This document shows, in pieces, positions 1-8,480 of a stretch of 26,581 nucleotides of DNA (positions within the stretch are counted from its first letter, which is position 1; the number at the start of each line of letters is the position of its first letter). The DNA lies in assembly GCA_964644705.1 (NCBI GenBank), contig CAZXYF010000019.1:1-26581 (forward strand). The letters are read 5' to 3'. The notes beneath the pieces are model-generated. The model ran no database searches. It saw only the letters and a program-made list of their open reading frames with translations, and was not told where the DNA came from. The stretch comes from CAZXYF01 sp964644705 (GTDB taxonomy: Bacteria > Planctomycetota > Brocadiia > SM23-32). The position numbers and the translations under genes were made by a program.

Positions 1-219
1 CACTCGGATAACAGCTAAAAGCTGGTCTGAAACATCGCTTCCGGACATCTCATAGTGGTTTAAGAACGGAAAACGGCAAAAACGCGAGACGATTAAGCGA
101 GATGATTAGGCGAAACGGGCTGCGCGCGCACGACTTGGCTGCTTTCACAGCTGGCGAAGTGACGACTCGTAAAATGTGCGGAATGGGGAAATCCCGGTCA
201 CCTTCCGCTTGAGACCGTT
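1..219. other. Intergenic segment with short direct repeat and dispersed repeat copy
   Basis: No gene is seen here. Two 13-bp near-identical direct repeats lie back to back at 84-96 and 97-109 (gcgagaYgattaR), followed by a partial third (gcgaaac). The stretch 143-181 aligns without gaps to 14226-14264 with 32 of 39 identical positions, marking a small dispersed intergenic repeat. No convincing terminator for the minus-strand operon ending at 220 is visible: the short dyads here lack a T-tract. Confidence 0.5.
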
Positions 220-2517
220 TCAGGGTTTGTCAAACAGAGTTTTTTGGATTGTGATGAGCGTTTTGGCGTTAGCGGGGGAGATGACTGCCGCATAGCCTGT
301 GGCCGGGCTTCGCACGTAGCGGCTGCCGTCGGGGAGGGCTTTTCCCAGGATCAATTTTTTCCCGCTTGTGAATTCATCGGAAAATTGTATGCGCATAACG
401 GGATCGTCGAATCCGTACTCGGCGGCATCGGAGATCACGCAGTCAGCCACCTTGCGGGCGCGGAAGTTTTTCATGAGCTGCGCGAGCCGGGACAATTTTT
501 CTTTCGTTCTACCTTTAAGTTCAAGTCCCTCCCGTGTGCGCCAGGCATTGTCGGCTGGGTTGTGATCCAGCCGCACAGATTGCCCCCCGGCAGTTATCGT
601 TAGTGAACGGAGTTTCTTGACCCGCGCGATTTGTTTCGATGCCAGATCCGAACGCAATTGTTGTACGATATCGTCCGGCAGGATGAAAACCCGTCTCGCC
701 CCCTCAATCTTGCCCCACGTCGCGTAATAACCGCTGGGATATTTCTCATGGAAGGTGCCGACTCGCAGGCCGAATGTCTGCTGGTCTGTGGGCGTGGGGG
801 CGTCGTCGCGATCGTTATCAGGTCGGGCTGAGCGGGGATGTGTTTCCGCCGATTCCGGGACGCTGGTAATGCGCAACTGGAGCGACGGATCATCGAGCCC
901 ATATCGATCAACATTCTGTGCGGAAAAGGAAGCATAACCCCGTGTGCGTAGCGGGGACAACGACTCGAGGAGCGAGCTGATGGTGGGATCATCGGCCGGG
1001 CCCGAGACGGGATGGATCAGATTCCACCGACTGTCAGCGTCGTCTCGTTCGCACACGAAGTTATTTTTACCGTAAGTGAGCTCGATCCGTCGTATCTGCT
1101 CGGGGGAAATGGATGCGACCCGGTGATCCTGCAGCGCGCGTCGGCCGCGCTTCAAAGCTGAAACCCAGTTTTTCGTTGGGACGGTTAGTACAGATGGATA
1201 TCCCCAGCGCTGGACGTTGGTGTGCCCACGAGCGTTTGACTTACCGAAGGAACACCGTGCAAGTGGTTGATCTGAGGCGTTCTGAATCCTGACGTGCCAC
1301 TTTGCTTCTCCGGGCAGCTCGGAGGGCGAATCGGACGTTGGATCCCCGAAAGACACCGGGGTCGTGGTGATGCCTTTAAGAACATTACGGATGGTGGGGG
1401 TATCGGCGGCGGAATCATGTCCCGGGAGCCGCCACGTATCTTCGTTTCGCTCCAGTGCCAGCGTTGATCCGTCGTGCTGGATGAGAATGCGTTGTGCAGC
1501 TCTGGTATCAAAGTTTGCAATGACAGGGGATCGGAAATTGTTACCGCCATTTTGGAAAGCGTCAGTGATTCTTTCACTGATATCAGCGGGCACCCGCATC
1601 ACGGACTCGCATCCGCTGTGACGTCCCGCCCATACGACCTCCCCGTCGATGGTGGTTCTGGCCAGCGCCAGTTTCTGCCTGGTTCTGGTGCCAGCGAGGA
1701 TGAGGAGGGCGTCGGGCGTAGCGAACCGGGGCAACCACTTTGCCGCTAATGCGTCCGAGCCGGTAGCGAGAAAATCATCCTTCTTCAAACACCTTGAAGA
1801 TAGGGAGCTGACAGTGTTTTTGATGGCTTCTTTATCAGCGCTATCAATCACAGGGGACTCCATTACCCAGCGTAATCCCCTCCGTCGGCAGAGAATATTT
1901 GGGGCTTTCGCCCGTGAAGGGGATCGCAACTTGAAAGATTTGAGTCTTTGAAAATCCATGGGGGAGATGAGGGACCGGGCGCGAAGATCGACCAATCGGA
2001 CGTCAAGTGCATCCATCAGTTTGCCCGGCCCCGTGGTGACCGTGTTGGAACCTCCGGTCCGGACATACACCATATCCCCCACGCCCGTCATGTGGCCCAC
2101 AATGAGGGAGGAGGAACTGGTTGGGGTCGCAAAGGTTATCCGGGAAGGGTTTTTGCTCAACCCGTAGGCATCCGCCTGAGACTCCGATGGACTATGGCCG
2201 GTGACGGGCTTTGTTTGCGCCTTTGCGCCGGCGAATGTTTGAAGGAGTCGTCGGATGGTTGCCCCATTCGCCCGCATCCTTCGGGGGTATGTGATCATCC
2301 ACCGGCCAGCTTGCTGGCCGGAACTTCTTTCGCACACGTATTTAGCGTCCCGGGTGTGGATTGTTACCGACTGAATCCTGTCCGGTTCCAGGTGGGGGAG
2401 GAGTTTCTGATTCCTTCGGGCGATTTCGTCCGACGTGGGCTGTCCGGAGAGCAACCAGGCGATGGTTGCGGCAACCAGTACGATACCCAGCAGGAGGATT
2501 GTGGATTTGATCCGCAT
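220..2517 (-). CDS. DUF4340 domain-containing protein, multi-module, membrane-anchored
   Basis: Protein of 765 aa with one N-terminal transmembrane segment (about residues 7-24) and a long, presumably extracytoplasmic remainder. The body is built from repeated DUF4340-like modules. Each has a pattern of a beta-strand opener like RIxxxxI, a W-x-[ILM]-x-x-P strand, then a predicted helix ending in a Y-G-[LF]-x-x-P turn. Clear copies start near residues 45, 475 and 640, with weaker ones near 190 and 330. DUF4340 proteins usually sit at the end of ABC ATPase/permease/GldG operons, as here. It is the last gene of the operon, 23 bp after the GldG-like gene. The ATG has only a weak GGGG-type ribosome site. 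The molecular role is unknown in the family; an envelope scaffold or substrate-binding part of the ABC complex is an inference. Confidence 0.85.
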   Translation of the reverse strand: MRIKSTILLLGIVLVAATIAWLLSGQPTSDEIARRNQKLLPHLEPDRIQSVTIHTRDAKYVCERSSGQQAGRWMITYPRRMRANGATIRRLLQTFAGAKAQTKPVTGHSPSESQADAYGLSKNPSRITFATPTSSSSLIVGHMTGVGDMVYVRTGGSNTVTTGPGKLMDALDVRLVDLRARSLISPMDFQRLKSFKLRSPSRAKAPNILCRRRGLRWVMESPVIDSADKEAIKNTVSSLSSRCLKKDDFLATGSDALAAKWLPRFATPDALLILAGTRTRQKLALARTTIDGEVVWAGRHSGCESVMRVPADISERITDAFQNGGNNFRSPVIANFDTRAAQRILIQHDGSTLALERNEDTWRLPGHDSAADTPTIRNVLKGITTTPVSFGDPTSDSPSELPGEAKWHVRIQNASDQPLARCSFGKSNARGHTNVQRWGYPSVLTVPTKNWVSALKRGRRALQDHRVASISPEQIRRIELTYGKNNFVCERDDADSRWNLIHPVSGPADDPTISSLLESLSPLRTRGYASFSAQNVDRYGLDDPSLQLRITSVPESAETHPRSARPDNDRDDAPTPTDQQTFGLRVGTFHEKYPSGYYATWGKIEGARRVFILPDDIVQQLRSDLASKQIARVKKLRSLTITAGGQSVRLDHNPADNAWRTREGLELKGRTKEKLSRLAQLMKNFRARKVADCVISDAAEYGFDDPVMRIQFSDEFTSGKKLILGKALPDGSRYVRSPATGYAAVISPANAKTLITIQKTLFDKP

Positions 2518-2540
2518 TGTTTAGGACCCCAAAAGAGATA

Positions 2541-4343
2541 TCATTTGCGCAGACACCAGACGCATATGCCGGGGATGATGATGCAGGCGGGAAGCCCGAG
2601 CAGGAAAATCCACCGGGCCAGACGAACCTGTTCGTTTGTGAAATGGACGGTGTTGAGTGCCATGCTTTTCGCGGGAATACCGACCATCTGTTCACGGCCT
2701 GCCAGCCAGTTGACTGCGTTGAGCAACAAATAGAGGTTGGCCGTGCGTTGTTCGGTGACTTTGTTGACGAAGGACAGAGAACTCCCGAAAACAACCAGGC
2801 CCAGCATGGAATCCGGCCCGGAACCACTGGAAGATTCTTTGTCCGTGGAACCAGACAGTGCGGCAGGACGGCAGATCAGGCCGGAGATGATCGGTCCGGG
2901 AATGTCTGTGCCGGGATGGAAGCGAGCGGTTTTCAGATCCCCATCCGGGTCGGTTTCGCCCCAGCTCTGCTCCACCGAGGTGAGCAGTCGGTTGGTGCGT
3001 AGCTCCGGTCGTGGTTCAGAATCAGTTATAAGCAAAGGAGCGCTCTGGACAAACATGAGGGTGTAGTTCTGCAGGTCAGTGGTGATTGGATGCTGTGCGA
3101 ATCCGTCCTTTGTGACGGGTAGCCGGGGAAGTGTTGCCCGATGTTTCTGGATTCCGGCCGATGTCAGGGCCAGTTGCTTGCTCCGGACCATCCCGAGAGC
3201 TTTTGTCCGTGCCACAACTCCGTAATCTCTGAGCAGCTTGTTCAAGCTGAAGGAGCCGTGGTCCGGGTTGCGCAGGTGAGAATCCGCCATCACGATTGCT
3301 CGGCCATTGTCCTGTTGCAGGTAAGACCGAATTGCAGTTATCTGTTCGGTTGGGATGGGAGATCTCGGTCCGGCTATGATCAGCACATCGCAATCATCCG
3401 GTACTTCCGGAGTTTTGGTTAGATTCAGTGTTGTGACGGTATAATTGTCCGCTTCAAGTCGGGAAACGAAATTCGACAGGCTGTATTCCCGGGACAGGAG
3501 GATGTCTGTTGCGCCCGGTTCCGCAGTTTTACGGTTTTTCTGAGATGGCCCCAAAACCCGTTCACCGTGTCCTGTGAGGAAATATACTTTCTGGCGTTGA
3601 CCTGTGGTGAGTTTGAGCAGGGCCGAGGTGAAAGCAGCCTCGCCGTTGAACAACAGCTGTCCTCCCTGTTTTTTCGAGGCCCGGACCACCTGCTTGAATG
3701 GGATGATCTCGTGCGACTGCTCTGTCTCGAACAGCACGCATCGCGAGGGAAGGTCGTATTTTTCTCCCAATCGATTGACCTCTGCTGCCTCGCTGAGATC
3801 CAGTGTTTTGAGGGTGATGTTCGGGCAGCGGGCATTGAACTCATCCAGCATCTGCCGGGATTGCTTGTATCCCCAGTGGATCAGGCGTGCGTGTGGAGCG
3901 CTTTTGAGAGCCTGCTGGTCCGGTTCCTGGTAAATAATGGTGATGTTGACCTGTGTGTTCAGGTGACGCAGCATGCGCCGTGTGCGTGAATGCAATGTGT
4001 AAAATCGGTGACCCGTCCAGTCCAGTCGGGCATATCGTCTCGTGCTGATGTAACAGACCAGGCCGGTCAGGATGATGGCCAGGGCGCAGGCTATCAGGGT
4101 GTTGGCACGTTCGGCCGGTTTGCTTCGAGTGAAAAAGTTAATAATGCTGCGATAATTGGCGGCCGTGCATCCGAGAGCGAGGGCGCCACCGATCAGTTGG
4201 AGGTAGAAACCCAGCTGTGACGCATCAACCAGCCCATCAAACGTGGTATCCCGAACAATGATTCCAGCAATGAACAGGAGGGCGCCGACGGCCAATCCCG
4301 AGCGTGTGATCAGAGCCCATTTGTTGGTTTTGCGATCGGGCAT
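2541..4343 (-). CDS. GldG-like ABC-associated auxiliary membrane protein
   Basis: Protein of 600 aa. Three N-terminal membrane segments (about 14-31, 45-62, 82-102) lead into the family's Leu-Asp-x-Thr...Tyr-Thr-Leu motif (about 108-118). A large extracytoplasmic domain follows (about 130-570) resembling the GldG/ABC_transp_aux domain, including a GHGE loop, and a last membrane helix ends in a short basic tail. The start is ATG at 4343, not the longer reading frame to 4412, because it lies 4 bp after the permease stop and is preceded by an AGGGGG ribosome site. The upstream extension would overlap the permease by 65 bp. In Bacteroidota GldG works with GldA and GldF in gliding; outside that phylum the family is common in non-gliding bacteria, so a gliding role is not claimed. 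Confidence 0.85.
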   Translation of the reverse strand: MPDRKTNKWALITRSGLAVGALLFIAGIIVRDTTFDGLVDASQLGFYLQLIGGALALGCTAANYRSIINFFTRSKPAERANTLIACALAIILTGLVCYISTRRYARLDWTGHRFYTLHSRTRRMLRHLNTQVNITIIYQEPDQQALKSAPHARLIHWGYKQSRQMLDEFNARCPNITLKTLDLSEAAEVNRLGEKYDLPSRCVLFETEQSHEIIPFKQVVRASKKQGGQLLFNGEAAFTSALLKLTTGQRQKVYFLTGHGERVLGPSQKNRKTAEPGATDILLSREYSLSNFVSRLEADNYTVTTLNLTKTPEVPDDCDVLIIAGPRSPIPTEQITAIRSYLQQDNGRAIVMADSHLRNPDHGSFSLNKLLRDYGVVARTKALGMVRSKQLALTSAGIQKHRATLPRLPVTKDGFAQHPITTDLQNYTLMFVQSAPLLITDSEPRPELRTNRLLTSVEQSWGETDPDGDLKTARFHPGTDIPGPIISGLICRPAALSGSTDKESSSGSGPDSMLGLVVFGSSLSFVNKVTEQRTANLYLLLNAVNWLAGREQMVGIPAKSMALNTVHFTNEQVRLARWIFLLGLPACIIIPGICVWCLRK

Positions 4344-4347
4344 GGGA

Positions 4348-5067
4348 CTATTTCCCCCTTTTGCATTCAACAACACGGACCGCCAGAAACAGGAACAGGA
4401 CCGTTGTCGCAATGAAGTAGGTAACCTCCCGCGTGTCGATGATCCCCTTCACGAAACTGCGGAAATGAGGGGCAGGCGCCAGATATCGGATGACCCGGGC
4501 GGCGGAGGAAGTATGCCCCCGGATTAAAATCCAGGTCAGGAATACACCGACCAGCGTAACAAACGTGATTATTGCCGCTGCGAGCTGCACTCGGGTCAGG
4601 GCCGAAACCATCAGCCCCACAGCAAGGAACTGAGCGGTCAGAAGATATAGCCCAACGAATCCGGTGGCGATGGGCCCGTAGTCGAGTGATCCGGTTGCGG
4701 ATAGAAAAAGGAATTCCAAAAGGATAGGGATTGTCAGGGATATGCCGAACAAAAGGGCCGCGGCAAATTTGCCGAGGACGACGTCCGTTTCACTGACCGG
4801 GGCGGTGAGAAGAGGCTCAATGGTGCCATCACGGTTTTCCTGACTGATCAAACGCATGCTGATGATAGGAGCGCCGACGACCATCAGGGCGCATCCCACC
4901 CAGAAGCCGAATCGCATGAGAGCATTTGGATCCACAGCTCCCGTCCCAACCTGTATCGAGAACAGCAGGCCATGGGTCAGCGCAAATCCGGTGAGTATGA
5001 CATAAGCGATGGGGGAGAGGAAGTACGCTCTCAGCTCTCGCCTGGCAATTACCGGAACATTTATCAT
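4348..5067 (-). CDS. ABC-2 type transporter permease (GldF-like)
   Basis: Protein of 239 aa with about six membrane helices (near 18-38, 53-72, 101-125, 135-157, 162-185, 217-234). Between helices 2 and 3 it carries the cytoplasmic coupling motif typical of ABC-2/GldF permeases: Glu-Asn-Arg-Asp-Gly-Thr-Ile-Glu followed by Leu-Leu-Thr-Ala-Pro-Val-Ser (about 77-92). The length fits the family (about 240 aa). It lies 18 bp after the Yip1-like gene and 4 bp before the GldG-like gene, so it is translated in the same operon. It should pair with the ATPase at 5977-6912 to form the transporter core. The substrate cannot be read from sequence. Confidence 0.9.
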   Translation of the reverse strand: MINVPVIARRELRAYFLSPIAYVILTGFALTHGLLFSIQVGTGAVDPNALMRFGFWVGCALMVVGAPIISMRLISQENRDGTIEPLLTAPVSETDVVLGKFAAALLFGISLTIPILLEFLFLSATGSLDYGPIATGFVGLYLLTAQFLAVGLMVSALTRVQLAAAIITFVTLVGVFLTWILIRGHTSSAARVIRYLAPAPHFRSFVKGIIDTREVTYFIATTVLFLFLAVRVVECKRGK

Positions 5068-5085
5068 GTCGTGACCTTTCGAACG

Positions 5086-5949
5086 CTATGCGGTTTCAGG
5101 CTCTGTTGTGGGGCGCAGGAACCAACCCGTGAGCCAGAGAACAGCGAACGATAGCAGAAGCGCACCGGTGACCACTCCAACGCCGGCCAGTCCCCAGAGC
5201 CGATAACTGACTACTGGCCCCAGCGCGGAGACGGATATCAGGGCGACCCCGGCGAGGGTTGCGGCAATGCCGCTGGCTGAATCCAACCGAAACGTCCGGA
5301 TTGTGCCCGCGAAAAGCACGGTGAAAAATATTGTGAGGGATATCAGAAGCGCGAGGATTGTTAAGACGGGCAGAGCGCGGGACATGATATTCGTGGCGAT
5401 GTTGGTATGCGCTGGTGACGTAAGCTTCACGGCATAGCAGGAGCCGGCCATTAGACCAAGGAGTAATTCGCCGATCACCACCGGGATCAGGCTTGCGCTC
5501 TCGGCATAGCTCAGGATGGTGACGGCTCCCTCCCACCGGTGAAGGCCGAAAAATTGGCCCGCAATATACAACAGCGTGCCCCCTGCAACGAGAAATACGG
5601 CGCCGACAAACATGAGTACGGGCAGCATGATTACCAGGAAACCGGTCAGCCGGGAGGGTAATAGATGCAGATTGTAGGTGCTGATCGAAACGGTTTGAGG
5701 CGGGGGGGCAGTGAGGCCAAAATAGGCGAGGGCCAGAGGGAAACTGCTGATAATGGCCGCGGACAGTGTGATCCAGAAAAACATAAACGGTTCATACAGT
5801 CCCCCTGCAGAGGCCATCCTTTCAGCAAACCGGACGGGATGCAGCATAAGTTCCCCGGCGGTCCGCATGAAGGCCGTGGCAGGGCGATGGGCGCCGAGAT
5901 TCTCCCAGGGCAGTGGGGTGTTCGGGGAAATCGTATTTCGGCTACTCAT
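5086..5949 (-). CDS. Yip1-family-like polytopic membrane protein
   Basis: Protein of 287 aa. A short cytoplasmic N-terminus contains a Pro-Trp-Glu motif and a conserved amphipathic stretch (F-x-R-T-x-x-x-x-x-x-x-P-x-x-F) that often precedes the Yip1 domain in bacteria. Five or six hydrophobic segments follow (about 50-78, 100-133, 145-172, 187-215, 220-245, 246-272). The start is ATG at 5949, preceded by GGAGGA at 7-nt spacing; a TTG seven codons upstream (5970) is an unlikely start because it precedes this ribosome site. The gene sits between the ABC ATPase and the permease, unusual for a GldA/F/G cassette, suggesting a membrane subunit or assembly factor for that transporter. The Yip1 assignment rests on pattern only. 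Confidence 0.65.
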   Translation of the reverse strand: MSSRNTISPNTPLPWENLGAHRPATAFMRTAGELMLHPVRFAERMASAGGLYEPFMFFWITLSAAIISSFPLALAYFGLTAPPPQTVSISTYNLHLLPSRLTGFLVIMLPVLMFVGAVFLVAGGTLLYIAGQFFGLHRWEGAVTILSYAESASLIPVVIGELLLGLMAGSCYAVKLTSPAHTNIATNIMSRALPVLTILALLISLTIFFTVLFAGTIRTFRLDSASGIAATLAGVALISVSALGPVVSYRLWGLAGVGVVTGALLLSFAVLWLTGWFLRPTTEPETA

Positions 5950-5976
5950 GTGTCTGTCCTCCGCCACCAAAAATGA

Positions 5977-6912
5977 TTACTCGACATCCCGAGTGGTGAG
6001 TCGATGAAAGACCTGTTCCAGTTTTGGAGGGTGTCTGGTCAGCTCGCGGATGCTCCAACTGTTGCTGGAAGCGGCCTCGAAAACGGCTGATCGAATATCG
6101 TCGTCAGTAACGGGTTCGATGGTGCAGCAGCACCAACCATCATCCTCTTCGACGGTGACGTCTCCGACACAGGGAAGATCGAGCAATCCATTGTGCACGG
6201 ATTGAGGACTGCCCTGGATCTCCGCATAAACCGGAGTGGCTTGTTCGGTAGCAGAAAGGTTCTCCACCGCGTCATCCGCAATGATCTCTCCCCCATCGAT
6301 AATGAGCGCCCGTTCGCAAATTGCCTCCACCTCCTGCAGGATGTGTGTGGAAAGCAGTATGGTGTGTTTTTGGCCCAGCTGTCGTATCACGTCGCGCGTC
6401 TGGAGTATCTGGTTGGGGTCGAGCCCGATAGTTGGTTCATCCAGAATCAGCACGTCAGGGTCACCGAGTAGCGCATCGGCCAGCCCAACCCGCTGGCGAT
6501 ATCCTTTCGACAGAGTGTCAATGATTTGGCGCCCGATGTCCGCGATACCGCACAGCTCCATGCATCGTTTCATGCGATCGGTGCGCGTCCTGCGGGGGAG
6601 TCCTTTGAGCTCGGCCCGGAACTGCAGATATTCATCGCATCGCATTTCCGCGTATAACGGATTGTTCTCGGGCATGTAGCCAATGTGTCGACGAACCTGA
6701 AGGGGGGACCTGCCTACGTCGTAACCGGCAATCGTGATGGTTCCAGAGGAAGGGGGAAGAAAACTGGTGAGCATCCGCATCGTAGTGCTCTTACCGGCCC
6801 CGTTGGGACCGAGCAATCCCACAATCTCGCCGCGCTCGAGGGAAAAAGTTACGTCACTGACAGCCCGGAGGTCGCCATAGTATTTCGTAAGGCCGCTGGC
6901 TTCCAGAAGCAC
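5977..6912 (-). CDS. ABC transporter ATP-binding protein (GldA-like)
   Basis: Protein of 311 aa. Walker A is GPNGAGKS (residues 35-42), the Q-loop region reads GYMPENNPLY (Glu in place of Gln, as is common in GldA-like and drug-export ATPases), the signature is LSKGYRQRV (about 134-142), Walker B is VLILDEP (about 154-160), and the H-loop His is near 190. A C-terminal extension of about 90 aa is typical of DrrA/GldA-type exporters. The start is GTG at 6912, preceded by AGGAGGAG at 8-nt spacing. It follows the small helical-repeat gene by 56 bp and precedes the Yip1-like gene by 27 bp. It hydrolyses ATP to drive the permease at 4348-5067; the transported substrate is unknown. Confidence 0.93.
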   Translation of the reverse strand: MLLEASGLTKYYGDLRAVSDVTFSLERGEIVGLLGPNGAGKSTTMRMLTSFLPPSSGTITIAGYDVGRSPLQVRRHIGYMPENNPLYAEMRCDEYLQFRAELKGLPRRTRTDRMKRCMELCGIADIGRQIIDTLSKGYRQRVGLADALLGDPDVLILDEPTIGLDPNQILQTRDVIRQLGQKHTILLSTHILQEVEAICERALIIDGGEIIADDAVENLSATEQATPVYAEIQGSPQSVHNGLLDLPCVGDVTVEEDDGWCCCTIEPVTDDDIRSAVFEAASSNSWSIRELTRHPPKLEQVFHRLTTRDVE

Positions 6913-6968
6913 AAGTTATTCTCCTCCTGGAGGGAGCTCAAATGGACGTATGGGCTGTGTGTGGATGG

Positions 6969-7412
6969 TCAGGATGAGGGATCGGAGTCGCTGGAACTGC
7001 CAACCGGCTCGGGGGCCTTTTTCGGCTCCTCGCCCTTCAGGATTTGTTCGGTGAGCTCCTCCGCTTTTTCCTCATTTCCGGCCTTCTGATAGGCGACTCG
7101 TGCCATTGAGGCTCGGTTTTTTTCTTTGGCGCTTTCGGCAATGTCGATGAGGACATCGCTGTCGGCTTCCTCTTCAAGGACCACCTTTGAGCGCAAATAA
7201 AGCGCGGCGTCACCCTGATCGACGGCAAGCTGCGCGATGTTTCGCACCAGGTCGTCGGCCTCACAGCGCGCAAAAAATTCCAGCGCATCATCATACTGTT
7301 CCGCTTCCATGTACAGCTTGCCAGTTTCCCGCATCTTTTCGTCGGTAGTGTCGTCACCGAACAAGATATCGCGTTTTTCGCGGAACGTTGGTAAATCTTC
7401 GGAAGAAGCCAT
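6969..7412 (-). CDS. Small acidic helical-repeat (TPR-like) protein of unknown function
   Basis: Protein of 147 aa with no signal peptide or membrane segment, so probably cytoplasmic. Residues about 25-60 and 95-125 have helix-turn-helix spacing like tetratricopeptide repeats (for example GKLYMEAEQYDDALEFFARC, then ARVAYQKAGNEEKAEELTEQ). A low-complexity tail rich in Pro, Ser and Asp follows. It is the first gene of the six-gene operon, with ATG at 7412 and AAGGGG 11 nt upstream. I recognise no specific family. Position suggests an adaptor for the ABC machinery or simply co-regulation. Confidence 0.75.
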   Translation of the reverse strand: MASSEDLPTFREKRDILFGDDTTDEKMRETGKLYMEAEQYDDALEFFARCEADDLVRNIAQLAVDQGDAALYLRSKVVLEEEADSDVLIDIAESAKEKNRASMARVAYQKAGNEEKAEELTEQILKGEEPKKAPEPVGSSSDSDPSS

Positions 7413-7455
7413 AGACGATTTATCCCCTTATCAAGTTCCTGATATGACGAATGGG

Positions 7456-7485
7456 ATTATAGAACGTTGTTGTTCAAATCGTCAA
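7456..7485 (-). promoter_or_regulatory. Sigma70-like promoter of the six-gene ABC/GldG/DUF4340 operon
   Basis: Read on the minus strand: -35 TTGACG (7485-7480), an 18-bp spacer, and a perfect -10 TATAAT (7461-7456). The ATG of the first gene lies at 7412, giving a leader of roughly 35-40 nt. This is the best promoter match in the window. Confidence 0.7.
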
Positions 7486-7691
7486 GGTGACCGGTCGGGG
7501 AAAGAGGGGGGAGTGGGGACTCCAGTTTTCCGATATACCGGTTTCGGATGCCGAAAACGGGAGAGGCAGTAAAAAGGGGAGCATCACATCAACTGCATAT
7601 CCGGGAAGGGACTTTTTTTGCCGCCGATCATTCCGGGCCTTGAATGCGGTCAGCAGAAAAAGCTCCGGCAATCTGGTGCCCCCGACGCCAC

Positions 7692-7725
7692 AAAATAAAA
7701 CCCCGCTCCGGAACGCGGAGCGGGG
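7692..7725 (-). terminator. Intrinsic terminator after the ThuA-like gene
   Basis: A perfect 10-bp GC-rich stem (7701-7710 with 7716-7725, 5-nt loop) is followed on the minus strand by TTTTATTTTG (7700-7691). It lies 31 bp past the stop codon of the ThuA-like gene and separates it from the ABC operon promoter. Confidence 0.9.
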
Positions 7726-7755
7726 AGGGAAATTCAGGGGATAAACGGATGGGTT

Positions 7756-8397
7756 TTACTCGCTTTTACCGGCGGCCCATTCAGTGCCGTTGACCAAAAG
7801 CTTTTTGAACATGGGGTTCTCACATGAGGGACCGTCATGTCCCAGGGCAAGCCAGTAAACCCGGCCATCCCCCCAGTTTTTGGTCCAGGCCACCGGAACG
7901 GTGCCATCCTCCCAGAGGGCTCGGGCGAGGACATTATTGCGCGGGTCATAGTCAGTGACATACATCTCGTCGGTGACGGTGAACTCGACCGGTTCATCAT
8001 CGCTGAGATTTTCGGTGATCGGATGCTCGGTATCGCTAACCATCACCTGGTATTCTCTGTAATGTGGGTGGGTCACGAAATGCCCTCCGATCATTGCCCT
8101 GTATTCCGGGCATTCCTTGAACGAATCGGTGGCTGAATGCACCCCGACGAAACCATTGTCGTCGGCCACCCATTCCAGCAACCCGTTTTTCTGGTCCGTT
8201 GTGAGTTCGCCGAGAGTGTAGTAGAGGGCCAGAACATCATAGGATTCCAGTCCATCGGCAAAAATACTCAGGTCGTTTTCAACGTAATCGACATCGAAAC
8301 GAGAATCTGAGTCCAGGATGTCGCGCATGGCCTGGCCGCAGGCTTCATAGTCGTGAATTTCGCCGCCGGCGACGATGAGAGTTTTGATATCCGACAT
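7756..8397 (-). CDS. ThuA-like domain protein (trehalose-utilization family)
   Basis: Protein of 213 aa with the ThuA fold, a class-I-glutamine-amidotransferase-like domain. Visible motifs are the first strand TLIVAGGEIHDYE (6-18), GFVGVHSATDSF (82-93), GGHFVTHP (104-111) and the late PVAWTKNWGDGRVYWLALGHD-type block (168-188). The start is ATG at 8397 with GGAGGT at 9-nt spacing; a longer frame to 8583 would run into the enolase gene. There is no signal peptide, so it is cytoplasmic. ThuA-domain proteins in this group of bacteria are linked to sugar catabolism, but the reaction is not settled. It is extremely acidic (41 Asp+Glu against 14 Lys+Arg by my count). It lies directly behind enolase but beyond an intrinsic terminator. 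Confidence 0.88.
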   Translation of the reverse strand: MSDIKTLIVAGGEIHDYEACGQAMRDILDSDSRFDVDYVENDLSIFADGLESYDVLALYYTLGELTTDQKNGLLEWVADDNGFVGVHSATDSFKECPEYRAMIGGHFVTHPHYREYQVMVSDTEHPITENLSDDEPVEFTVTDEMYVTDYDPRNNVLARALWEDGTVPVAWTKNWGDGRVYWLALGHDGPSCENPMFKKLLVNGTEWAAGKSE

Positions 8398-8422
8398 AAT
8401 CTGTTTACCTCCATAGAACGCA

Positions 8423-8458
8423 TTAAAAAGAAAGGATCGGAGCGGTTTGCTCCGATCC
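8423..8458 (-). terminator. Intrinsic terminator between enolase and the ThuA-like gene
   Basis: A perfect 10-bp stem (8434-8443 with 8449-8458, 5-nt loop) is followed on the minus strand by TTTCTTTTTAA. It lies about 23 bp after the enolase stop. Only about 26 bp separate the T-tract from the ThuA-like ATG, so no ordinary promoter fits downstream of it. Confidence 0.88.
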
Positions 8459-8480
8459 AGTGGGTTCATCTTCAGGCAGT

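Larger units (their letters stand above)
7413..7755. other. Intergenic region between thuA-like gene and operon
   Basis: This 343-bp stretch holds the terminator of the ThuA-like gene (7692-7725) and the promoter of the downstream operon (7456-7485). An imperfect hairpin (7538-7547 with 7551-7560, 9 of 10 paired, 3-nt loop) has no T-tract on either side. I see no gene. Confidence 0.6.

Noticed and set aside
1948..2733. 261-aa plus-strand reading frame
   Set aside because: It lies antisense to the GldG-like and DUF4340 genes, has no ribosome site or family motif, and its composition reflects the opposite coding strand.
220..6912. Gliding motility operon
   Set aside because: GldA/F/G-like genes are widespread in non-gliding bacteria, and no other gliding or type IX secretion genes are in the window.
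7538..7560. Hairpin as a terminator
   Set aside because: Nine of ten pairs with a 3-nt loop, but no T-tract on either side and no gene end nearby.
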